From Deltaproteobacteria bacterium (lineage in GTDB: Bacteria > Desulfobacterota > DSM-4660 > Desulfatiglandales > HGW-15), in NCBI GenBank assembly GCA_016932235.1, contig JAFGDF010000271.1:1-19184 (forward strand): DNA of 19,184 nt, in the 5' to 3' direction. The stretch's first letter is position 1. Every line of letters starts with the position of its first letter. Shown here in pieces: positions 1 to 6,724 of the stretch. Below the pieces are notes generated by a model. It had not been told where the DNA came from, made no database searches, and worked only from the letters and a program-made list of their open reading frames with translations. A program made the translations under genes and the position numbers.

Positions 1-2
1 AC

Positions 3-968
3 CAGACTCATGATGACTGTTTCCTTTGCATACCGCCCCTTTATCATGCAGGTGCCAAGATGCACTGGTTCGGAAATCTGATCGTCGGCGCCAGGTCCGT
101 AATATTAATAGGCACTAAGCCGAAGAATATACTTACTGCCGCATCAGAGGAAAACGCAACGATCGTCTGGCTTCTGGTGCCCTGGGCGCAGGATATCCTT
201 GTTGCCGTCGAAGATGGAAGTATTCATCTCGAAGACTATAAGCTTGATAATTGGAGACTTATGCATATCGGAGCTCAGCCCGTCCCACCGAGTCTTGTGA
301 AAAACTGGAAAAAATACTTTCCCGATCATGATTATGATACAAATTACGGCCTAACCGAATCCACGGGGCCGGGATGTGTTCATCTCGGACCTGGAAATCT
401 TCATAAGGTTGGGGCCATCGGGATACCCGGATTTGATTGGGAATGTAAAATTGTTGATGATGACCTGAATAAAGTTCCCCTCGGCGCTAAGGGGGAACTT
501 GCCGTCAAAGGGCCTGGTGTTATGAAGGAATATTATAAAAACCCTCAAGCCACAAAAAATGCCCTGGTAGACGGTTGGCTCCTGACCGGAGATATGGCCC
601 AATATGATGAGGACGGGTTTATCTGGCTGGTAGACAGGAAAAAGGACCTGGTAATCACAGGAGGGGAAAACATTTTCCCGGCGGAGATAGAACAGTTTCT
701 CATGGAAAACGAAAATATTCAGGACGTGGCGGTTATAGGCATCCCTGATGAAAGACTCGGAGAAATAGCAGCCGCGGTAATCAAAGTGAAACCCGGGAAA
801 AACCTGTCTGAGGAAGATATCTTTCAATACTGCTCGGAGCTCCCGAGGTATAAAAGACCTCGAAAGATAATTTTTAACGATGTACCCCGGAATGCCACGG
901 GAAAGATCGAAAAACCCCGCCTGCGGAAAAAATACTCCGGGATAGCTGAAAGTTTTAAGATTCATTAA
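3..968 (+). CDS. Acyl-CoA synthetase, AMP-forming (5'-truncated by window edge)
   Basis: C-terminal 321 residues of an adenylate-forming enzyme that activates a carboxylic acid with ATP to an acyl-AMP and then an acyl-CoA. The frame is open from base 3, so the gene starts outside the window; the ATG at 60 is internal, because family-like sequence (FLCIPPLYHAGAKMHWFG) runs through it. Visible motifs are YGLTE near residue 115 of the visible part, TGD near 195 (the conserved ATP-contacting Asp), DRKKD near 211 at the hinge, GGENIFPAEIE, and NATGKIEK, whose Lys near 301 is the usual catalytic lysine of the C-terminal domain. The enzyme looks intact to its stop. It ends 35 bp before iorA, on the same strand, so the two are probably co-transcribed. 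Substrate cannot be read from sequence; with iorAB next door, an aryl or branched short-chain acid is plausible (inference). Confidence 0.93.
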   Translation, partial: QTHDDCFLCIPPLYHAGAKMHWFGNLIVGARSVILIGTKPKNILTAASEENATIVWLLVPWAQDILVAVEDGSIHLEDYKLDNWRLMHIGAQPVPPSLVKNWKKYFPDHDYDTNYGLTESTGPGCVHLGPGNLHKVGAIGIPGFDWECKIVDDDLNKVPLGAKGELAVKGPGVMKEYYKNPQATKNALVDGWLLTGDMAQYDEDGFIWLVDRKKDLVITGGENIFPAEIEQFLMENENIQDVAVIGIPDERLGEIAAAVIKVKPGKNLSEEDIFQYCSELPRYKRPRKIIFNDVPRNATGKIEKPRLRKKYSGIAESFKIH

Positions 969-1003
969 AGACTTACCTAAATTAATAGGATTTGGAGAGG
1001 GAA

Positions 1004-2854
1004 ATGCATAAATTACTTGAGGACTCACCGGGAAAAAAACTGCTCCTTCTTGGTAACGAGGCAATAGCCCGCGGCGCGCTTGAAGCGGGACTGGCTTTTG
1101 CCACATGTTATCCCGGCACTCCGTCATCTGAAATTCCATTACAGTTTTTCAGAATAAGCATGGAAACGGATCTCTACTTTGAATACTCCATTAATGAAAA
1201 AGTCGCCCTCGAAGTTGCTGCAGGCGCGGCTGTCTCGGGTCTAAGGACCATGGTAACAATGAAGCATGTTGGCTTGAACGTCGCGGCGGACCCGTTGATG
1301 ACACTGGCATATACCGGAATAAGGGGCGGCATGGTCATAGTCTCCGCTGATGACCCCTCCCTTTTCTCCAGTCAGAACGAGCAGGATAACAGATATTACG
1401 CGAGACTTTCATGTTTACCCATGCTGGAGCCCGTATCGCCGCAGGAGATGAAAGATATGACCCTTTATGCCTTTGACCTTTCGGAGGAACTGGAACTCCC
1501 TGTGATCCTGCGTACAACCACAAGATTGAACCATGTAAGGGGAGGCGTCTCTCTGGGGAAATTAATGCCCGTAAAAAGCAAGGTGACTTTCAAAAAGGAC
1601 CCCTTCCGTTTTGTGACCGTGCCCGCGGTATCTAAAAAGTTGCATAAAGAACTCATTGAGAAATACAACAGGGCCATTGACAAATCGGAGAGCAATCCCT
1701 TTAACCTTGTAACAGGAAAGGGGAAATGGGGCATAGTGGCTAGTGGCGTCAGCTGCAACTACGCCCGCGATGCCGTGCTGGATCTGGGAATCTCAGGTGA
1801 TGTGAGGATGCTGAAGCTGGGTTTTACATATCCCGTTCCCCGGGAGATGATTATTGAATTTATGAAACAGGTCGAAAAAATCCTTGTTGTGGAAGAGCTT
1901 GAACCCATCATTGAAAACGACCTGAAAGTACTGGCCCAGGAAAATGGAATAGATATTTTAATCAGGGGCAAGGGAGTGGGAGGATTATCCCGGCTCTATG
2001 AATATGATCCCGGAATGGTCAGAAATGCTATCGCGGAATATTTCAATGTGCCCTATCAACCGGCGGAATTACTGAATCTGGCAGATCTCCCGGACCTCCC
2101 GGGCAGACCGCCAACGCTGTGCGCCGGGTGTCCCCACAGGGCCACATATTATGCCGTGAAAGAGATATTCGGCTCAGATGCCATCTCCCCTACGGATATC
2201 GGCTGTTATACCCTCGGCCTCCTGGCCCCCCTGTCCATGGGGGACTTTGTAATATGCATGGGATCATCAGCTTCCTCGTCCTGCGGCTTTTCCCGGGCCA
2301 CCGATCAAAAAGTCGTATCTTTTATCGGAGATTCCACTTTTTTCCATTCAGGGATCACGGGACTGATAAACGGAGTTCACAACAAGCACAAATTCACACT
2401 GGTTATACTGGATAACGGGACTACGGCTATGACGGGACATCAGCCTCACCCGGGCGTTGATACTTCACCACTTGGGGCCGATCGTGAAACCATATCCATT
2501 GAAGATGTGGTTAAAGGGTGTGGTGTAAAGGATGTCCATATTGTAAGGCCCTTTAAGCTTAAAAAGACAATGGAATCCGTGAAAGCGGCCATGGAATATG
2601 ACGGGATATCCGTGATCATATCCAGGGAAATATGCCCCTTATACGCAAAAGGAATAGGCCAAAAAACAAAATCCAGACCATTTTATATTAATAGTGAAAA
2701 ATGTAAAAATCACAGGATATGCATTAATAAGCTCGCCTGTCCCGCCATGTACCTGGACGGTGAACAGGTTTCCATATCAAGAGATATGTGCACAGGGTGT
2801 TCGGTTTGCGCACAGATCTGTCCTGAAAACGCGATTTTGCCCATTAAGGGATAA
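1004..2854 (+). CDS. iorA: Indolepyruvate:ferredoxin oxidoreductase, alpha subunit
   Basis: 616-residue thiamine-diphosphate enzyme subunit that, with IorB, oxidatively decarboxylates aryl-2-oxoacids (indolepyruvate, phenylpyruvate) to acyl-CoA and reduces ferredoxin; cytoplasmic. The N-terminal pyrimidine-binding region includes CYPGTPSSEIP. The TPP/Mg region is GDSTFFHSG (about residue 442) followed by LVILDNGTTAMTGHQPHPG. A ferredoxin-like tail follows. Its second cluster motif, CTGCSVCAQIC then P, is complete at 596-606. The first is C-x2-H-x2-C-x5-CP (567, 570, 573, 579), with His where the second Cys is expected. The ATG at 1004 is preferred over the in-frame TTG at 992, because the purine-rich GGAGAGG at 994-1000 lies just upstream of it. 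It is 17 bp from iorB. Family length is about 600 residues, so it is complete. Confidence 0.95.
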   Translation: MHKLLEDSPGKKLLLLGNEAIARGALEAGLAFATCYPGTPSSEIPLQFFRISMETDLYFEYSINEKVALEVAAGAAVSGLRTMVTMKHVGLNVAADPLMTLAYTGIRGGMVIVSADDPSLFSSQNEQDNRYYARLSCLPMLEPVSPQEMKDMTLYAFDLSEELELPVILRTTTRLNHVRGGVSLGKLMPVKSKVTFKKDPFRFVTVPAVSKKLHKELIEKYNRAIDKSESNPFNLVTGKGKWGIVASGVSCNYARDAVLDLGISGDVRMLKLGFTYPVPREMIIEFMKQVEKILVVEELEPIIENDLKVLAQENGIDILIRGKGVGGLSRLYEYDPGMVRNAIAEYFNVPYQPAELLNLADLPDLPGRPPTLCAGCPHRATYYAVKEIFGSDAISPTDIGCYTLGLLAPLSMGDFVICMGSSASSSCGFSRATDQKVVSFIGDSTFFHSGITGLINGVHNKHKFTLVILDNGTTAMTGHQPHPGVDTSPLGADRETISIEDVVKGCGVKDVHIVRPFKLKKTMESVKAAMEYDGISVIISREICPLYAKGIGQKTKSRPFYINSEKCKNHRICINKLACPAMYLDGEQVSISRDMCTGCSVCAQICPENAILPIKG

Positions 2855-2871
2855 CCCCGCAGGAGTGAAAA

Positions 2872-3468
2872 ATGGAAACAAGTAGATGTGTTTTTGTCGG
2901 CGTCGGTGGCCAGGGAAACCTGCTTGCCTCAAGGCTGTTGGGAGAAGCCGCATTATCTATGGGAATACCGGTTGTTGTGAGTGAAATTCATGGTATGGCC
3001 CAGAGGGGAGGAGTGGTCGAATCAGCCGTGCTCCTGGGAAACGCCTCGAGTCCGATCGTCTCCGATGGCGAAGCGGATGTCCTGATAGGCTTTGAACCGC
3101 TTGAGACAATGAGAACCCTTACCAAGTGCAGCCGTAAAACGGTTATTATTACAAACAGCTCTCCCGTTCCGCCATTTACCGCTTCAATAGGACAGGGAGT
3201 CTACCCTCCTGTTGAAGATATCCTGAAAATACTTCGCCGCAAGGTGGACAAGGTCTTTGCGGTGGATGGAAACAATATTGCTGAAAAAGCGGGAAATCCC
3301 CTCTCCCTTAACATGGTTATGCTCGGGGCCCTGATAGGTTCGGGTATTCTTTCCATCAATCCCGCGGCCTTGAAGGACACCATATCCAGGTCCTCCAAAA
3401 AGGCCTTCCTTGATTCCAACATCAGGGCATTTGATATGGGGATGGAAGCCATGGGAAATCCTCACTAG
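2872..3468 (+). CDS. iorB: Indolepyruvate:ferredoxin oxidoreductase, beta subunit
   Basis: 198-residue gamma-domain-type subunit that partners IorA in the 2-oxoacid:ferredoxin oxidoreductase. It begins with the glycine-rich segment VFVGVGGQGNLLASRLLGEA and continues with EIHGMAQRGGVVESAV, both characteristic of the POR gamma/IorB fold. It has no iron-sulfur cysteine motif, as expected for this subunit. The length is normal for the family (about 190-200). A good ribosome site (AGGAG at about 2861-2865) precedes the ATG. It follows iorA by 17 bp and is the last gene of the cluster; a run of small hairpins follows the stop. Confidence 0.95.
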   Translation: METSRCVFVGVGGQGNLLASRLLGEAALSMGIPVVVSEIHGMAQRGGVVESAVLLGNASSPIVSDGEADVLIGFEPLETMRTLTKCSRKTVIITNSSPVPPFTASIGQGVYPPVEDILKILRRKVDKVFAVDGNNIAEKAGNPLSLNMVMLGALIGSGILSINPAALKDTISRSSKKAFLDSNIRAFDMGMEAMGNPH

Positions 3469-3697
3469 CAGTCTGCCGGACTTTGTCCGACAGCCGAAAG
3501 GCAACACCGAAGAACCTGCCCCTGTGAAGGCAGAGATGACATTTTGATGGTGGATCAGTTTATTGATCTTGCCGCTCTTTCTTAATATCTTAGTATTTGG
3601 AAAGTCAAAGCTTCAGCGAAATCAAAGAAAACAGGATCTGAGAGATCATTTGCATATCGGCTGGTAATAAAGGCTCAATTACAGGATGGGACTGAGC
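3469..3697 (+). other. Gap after iorB with three small hairpins
   Basis: No gene recognised. Just after the iorB stop there is CTGCCGGAC/GTCCGACAG (3473-3493; 8 of 9 pairs, TTT loop), then GCCGAAAGGC (3493-3502), then CTGCC/GGCAG (3516-3533). No U-run follows, so these do not look like a classical intrinsic terminator. A further inverted repeat, GATCA/TGATC, lies near 3553-3568. The remainder is leader for the next gene. I could not match this to a known riboswitch consensus. Confidence 0.35.
3563..3591 (+). promoter_or_regulatory. Candidate sigma-70 promoter for the flavin-reductase-like/cupin pair
   Basis: TTGATC (3563-3568) and TATCTT (3586-3591) are separated by 17 bp; each matches 4 of 6 consensus bases. 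It lies about 105 bp before the next gene and after the presumed end of the iorAB transcript. This is pattern matching only. Confidence 0.28.
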
Positions 3698-3955
3698 ATG
3701 AAGGAAACAATTCTTAAAAATATGTCCCGTGTAACCTACGGGATTTATGTCCTTACCTCGCAATCTGGAAACAGCATCGACGGCATGATCGCTTCCTGGG
3801 TAAGCCAGGTTTCCTACGACCCACCGTTACTCATGGTGGCAATCCACCCAAACCGATATTCGCACGAATTACTGAAGCAGAGCGGATACTTTGCCCTTCA
3901 TATTATTTCCAGGGAGCAAAAAGATCTTTTAACTAATATTAAATCAGAACTATAA
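3698..3955 (+). CDS. Flavin reductase-like FMN-binding protein, C-terminal half missing
   Basis: 85 residues matching the N-terminal half of the flavin reductase-like/flavoredoxin split-barrel domain. Visible parts are the start (ILKNMSRVTYGIYVLTSQSG), GMIASWVSQVSYDPPLLMVAI, and SGYFALHIISREQKDLL. Intact relatives usually run about 150-190 residues and continue past SREQKDLL; here the frame ends with a stop after a further six residues. The ATG at 3698 is preferred over the one at 3686, because GGATGGGA (3684-3691) gives it a spaced ribosome site and similarity starts there. The cupin gene begins 17 bp after the stop with its own strong ribosome site. The protein may be a decayed remnant or a functional mini-domain; I favour a remnant. 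Confidence 0.7.
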   Translation: MKETILKNMSRVTYGIYVLTSQSGNSIDGMIASWVSQVSYDPPLLMVAIHPNRYSHELLKQSGYFALHIISREQKDLLTNIKSEL

Positions 3956-3972
3956 GCAGGAGGAAAAAGAAC

Positions 3973-4395
3973 ATGGGTGAAACAAAATACGGGCAATATA
4001 TTATTACCGATATTAAACCAAAAAAAGAAGCACCCTGGGCTCCTAAGTTCAAGCCTGACGAATTGATACCCATGCTGTATTTGGACAGCAGTGTTGTAAA
4101 AGGTGCATTCTATGTTGAGACTGCATGGACATTGCCGGCATTTGCAAATGAGACTCACGGTGAATCACACAGGCACGATTATGATGAGGTTCTTGCCTTT
4201 TTCGGCAGTAATCCCGAGAGCCCTCAGGATTTAAATGCTGAAGCGGACGTACACCTTGGAGGTGAAATCCATAAAGTGACAAAGAGCTGCCTGATATTTA
4301 TCCCGAAAGGCGTTCAGCATGGTCCTATAGTCTTTAACAGGATAGATAGGCCTATCTTCCACTTTTCCTGCGGAACCAGTAGTAAATATTTTTAA
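3973..4395 (+). CDS. Cupin-domain protein
   Basis: 140-residue single-domain cupin. The metal-site pattern is visible: ESHRHDYDEVLAFFG (two His and a Glu, spaced as in cupin motif 1) and IFIPKGVQHGP (the motif 2 His with the G-x2-H turn). No signal peptide, so it is probably cytoplasmic. AGGAGG at about 3957-3962 sits a good distance from the ATG. Proteins with this layout (KYGQYI start, VVKGAFYVETAW, PIFHFSCGT end) occur widely in anaerobic Proteobacteria and Firmicutes with no assigned reaction. It may be co-transcribed with the truncated flavin-reductase-like gene. A specific substrate cannot be proposed. Confidence 0.85.
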   Translation: MGETKYGQYIITDIKPKKEAPWAPKFKPDELIPMLYLDSSVVKGAFYVETAWTLPAFANETHGESHRHDYDEVLAFFGSNPESPQDLNAEADVHLGGEIHKVTKSCLIFIPKGVQHGPIVFNRIDRPIFHFSCGTSSKYF

Positions 4396-4600
4396 TATAA
4401 CTCCTCTTTTCTGAATGAAACATGGGGCTGAGATTTCCGCCCGTGATAAGCATGTATGGACACTCTCTGGCTGCTTCAGACGTGCTTACGGGTCTCTCCG
4501 GCGGTTCCTCATAAAATAAAAGCGGATCGTGTCCAAGTTCCTTCAGCACGTTTGAGGACGGCTCCACTTTTCCCTGATCCACCATCCGGGAGCCATCTGC
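4396..4600 (-). pseudogene. Remnant of a molybdopterin oxidoreductase (C-terminal domain fragment)
   Basis: The minus-strand frame contains GKVEPSSNVLKELGHDPLLF, then YEEPPERPVS, then MLITGGNLSPMFHSEKRS. This order (GK-x-E-x-x-S, LGYDPLP-x-Y-x-EPPESP, L-x-TTGARxPxxFHSExRQ) is characteristic of the segment leading into the molybdopterin-dinucleotide-binding domain of DMSO-reductase-family enzymes, such as thiosulfate reductase or formate dehydrogenase-like proteins. Only about 60 residues remain. Upstream the coding sense is lost at the palindromic repeat at 4603; downstream it runs into the 3' end of the cupin gene, read in antisense. There is no start, no catalytic domain and no complete C-terminus. 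It marks a past deletion or rearrangement here. Confidence 0.6.
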
Positions 4601-4602
4601 CA

Positions 4603-4635
4603 TTCGACAGGCTCATGGCACTGAGCGGAGTCGAA
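4603..4635. repeat. REP-like palindrome, TTCGAC...GTCGAA
   Basis: Imperfect inverted repeat with arms TTCGACAGGCTCA (4603-4615) and TGAGCGGAGTCGAA (4622-4635). The interrupted arms agree at TTCGAC/GTCGAA and at CTCA/TGAG. Repeats of this type are found in many copies in Desulfobacterota and other environmental genomes. The following bases to about 4740 (GTTCGACCCGGAGGCTCTCG and on) look like the tail of the same repeat block and hold no gene. Confidence 0.6.
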
Positions 4636-4743
4636 GGGCTGCGTTGCCTGCGGTCGCTCCTCTCGTTCGACCCGGAGGCTCTCGAAAAGGTTGAGAAATC
4701 GAGTTCTATCAATACCTCTTGTCTTATTATCTTCCATATATTC

Positions 4744-6012
4744 TTACTCATGCCTCAAGGCTACAATGGGGTCCACTTCGGCGGCGCGCGCGGCGGGATA
4801 CAGGCCGAAAATAATACCTATCCCTACGCTTATGAAAAGAGGAAGCACGATACTCAGGGGAGTAATGACAGTGGGCATCCCCGCGAAAAAGGTTATCACC
4901 AGGGGAATTGTTACGCCCAGGCCGAGTCCCACAATACCGCCGATTGTGGAAAGCACGACCGTTTCTATCAAAAACTGGGTGATAATCTGTCTTCTCTTTG
5001 CGCCGATCGCCCTCCTGATGCCTATTTCCCTCGTCCTTTCAGTCACTGAGGCGAGCATGATGTTCATAATGCCAATCCCGCCCACCAGAAGGCTTATACA
5101 CGCAATTGAACCAAGAACAATATTGAATGTCCTCTTAGTGGCCTCCGCCTGTCTTAAAAGGGCGAGAGGGACACTGATCATATAGTCCTTCTTATCGTGG
5201 AATCTCTCCAGCATCGTTTCCAGACCCTTCGCGACCCTTTCCACGTGCGATATATCTTTTACCTCAACCAGAATCTGATCCAGCTCCACCTTCTTCATCT
5301 CGAATGAACCCGAGGACATCCTCCTGCTTATGTCACCATAATAGATCTTTGCTATATCCATCGGGATATAGGCATCCACCTGCTGATCCGGCAACTGGAT
5401 ATCGCCTGAAACACCTCCTTCGCTTCTTATTATCCCGACTATCTTGAAACTGTTTCCGCCGATACGAAGATTTTCTCCGATTGTGTTTCTTGTCGCCAGG
5501 AGTCTGCGCGCCCCGAATTCAGTGAGTATCGCGACAGCGCCTTCACCATTCATATCTGAACGGGAAAGAATGCGCCCCGCTATAAGTTCCCTTTTTACCA
5601 GGCTGAACCATTCAGGGGTGGTGCCCACGACCCGGAGCTCAAGAGACCTTTCGCCCAGGCGGCCCTCTTCCCGGACGAGTTTTACCGGAACCGTTCGGTG
5701 TATATTCCCGAAAGTACGGATTATCCTTTCATGATCCAGATAGGTCAGGCCGTAAACACTCATATGTTCCCGGGTAGTGCTGGATGACACCTCTTCGACG
5801 GACTTAATGGAGGTGACAATAATATTATTGCTTCCCACCATCCTTATCTGTTCAAGGGCCTCCTTGCTCGCGCCCTCTCCCACGGAAAGCATGGCAACCA
5901 CACTGCCTACACCGAACACAACACCTAGCATCGTAAGAAAAGACCGTAATTTGTGCAGGAGCAGGTTCTCCACGCCTAGAAGGACTTCCCTGGTAAATTT
6001 GTCATATCGCAT
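4744..6012 (-). CDS. MacB-type ABC transporter permease
   Basis: 422-residue inner-membrane permease of the MacB/FtsX type. Order: one N-terminal membrane helix (about 22-45, SFLTMLGVVFGVGSVVAMLS), a periplasmic MacB core (about 50-290) and three C-terminal helices of the FtsX domain (about 295-320, 345-375, 385-412) beginning at IVLGSIACISLLVGGIGIMN. TERTREIGIRRAIGAKRRQI is the usual cytoplasmic loop of this family. It lacks the fused ATPase of E. coli MacB; the ATPase is the upstream gene, with which it overlaps by 11 bases (ATGCGATATGA). It is last in the operon TolC-adaptor-ATPase-permease. Expected role: drives export from the periplasm through the adaptor and channel. Substrate unknown. 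Confidence 0.92.
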   Translation of the reverse strand: MRYDKFTREVLLGVENLLLHKLRSFLTMLGVVFGVGSVVAMLSVGEGASKEALEQIRMVGSNNIIVTSIKSVEEVSSSTTREHMSVYGLTYLDHERIIRTFGNIHRTVPVKLVREEGRLGERSLELRVVGTTPEWFSLVKRELIAGRILSRSDMNGEGAVAILTEFGARRLLATRNTIGENLRIGGNSFKIVGIIRSEGGVSGDIQLPDQQVDAYIPMDIAKIYYGDISRRMSSGSFEMKKVELDQILVEVKDISHVERVAKGLETMLERFHDKKDYMISVPLALLRQAEATKRTFNIVLGSIACISLLVGGIGIMNIMLASVTERTREIGIRRAIGAKRRQIITQFLIETVVLSTIGGIVGLGLGVTIPLVITFFAGMPTVITPLSIVLPLFISVGIGIIFGLYPAARAAEVDPIVALRHE

Positions 6013-6724
6013 CCATGTCTCCTGATATCTTCTCTACAATGCCGTCTTTCATATAGAGCCTGCTCTTCGCGTATTCGGCTATGTGCTTTTCATGTGTAAC
6101 CATAATTACCGTCTTGCCGTTTTTGTTGAGTTCGACCAGATGCTCCATTATCTGATCCCCGGTGGATGTATCAAGATTGCCTGTTGGTTCATCAGCCAGG
6201 AGTATCTCCGGGTCATTGGCCAGGGCCCTGGCAATGGCAACCCTCTGCATCTGGCCGCCTGAGAGTTCGGAAGGACGATGTTCCAGTCTATCCTCCAGCC
6301 CCACATTGATCACGAGTTCTCTCGCCCTTTCCGCGCTCTCAGTGGGATTCCATCCGAGATAATAAAGCGGCAGCTCTATGTTTTTCCTGACCGTTAACTG
6401 CGGGATGAGATTAAAGCTCTGAAAGATAAAGCCCAGGTTCCTTAACCGAAACTCGCTGAGCGAGTCATCATCAAGCATCCCCACATCACTATCTTCCAGC
6501 ATATAACGCCCTGAGGTCAGGCGATCAAGGCATCCCAGTATATTCATCATGGTACTCTTACCCGAGCCGCTTGGCCCCATAATGGCCCAGAAACTCCCTC
6601 TCATGAAGGATAAGGATACTCCATCCAGCGCCTTTACTTCCTGGCTGCCCATTGAGTACGTCTTTCGCGCGTTCTCAAGCCGGACTATATAACTATTGGG
6701 GGATGAAGCCCTATCAGTAATCAT
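6002..6724 (-). CDS. MacB/LolD-family ABC transporter ATPase
   Basis: 240-residue cytoplasmic nucleotide-binding subunit. Walker [10 protein letters not shown] at 50-58, Q-loop [11 protein letters not shown] (Q102), signature LSGGQ at 154-158, Walker B ILLADEP at 174-180 with catalytic Glu 179, D-loop NLD, and switch His 211 (MVTHEKH). All catalytic elements are present. It most resembles the MacB/LolD/FtsE branch, which works with FtsX-type permeases by mechanotransmission rather than by forming a membrane channel. Its ATG overlaps the adaptor stop as ATGA (bases 6721-6724), and its 3' end overlaps the permease start, so expression is probably translationally coupled. Confidence 0.95.
   Translation of the reverse strand: MITDRASSPNSYIVRLENARKTYSMGSQEVKALDGVSLSFMRGSFWAIMGPSGSGKSTMMNILGCLDRLTSGRYMLEDSDVGMLDDDSLSEFRLRNLGFIFQSFNLIPQLTVRKNIELPLYYLGWNPTESAERARELVINVGLEDRLEHRPSELSGGQMQRVAIARALANDPEILLADEPTGNLDTSTGDQIMEHLVELNKNGKTVIMVTHEKHIAEYAKSRLYMKDGIVEKISGDMDAI

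Noticed and set aside
992..1003. TTG at 992 as the iorA start
   Set aside because: It would place the purine-rich ribosome site inside the coding region; the ATG at 1004 has the site just upstream.
351..1139. 262-codon open frame on the minus strand
   Set aside because: Antisense to the acyl-CoA synthetase and the start of iorA, both of which have clear family motifs; the frame's protein has none.
3469..3697. Cobalamin, molybdenum-cofactor or glycine riboswitch
   Set aside because: GCCGAAAGGC and CTGCC/GGCAG stems alone do not match any of those consensus cores, and the downstream genes do not fit.
4456..5185. Two long plus-strand frames
   Set aside because: They run through the oxidoreductase remnant, the palindromic repeat and the antisense of the permease gene; composition reflects those, not a protein.
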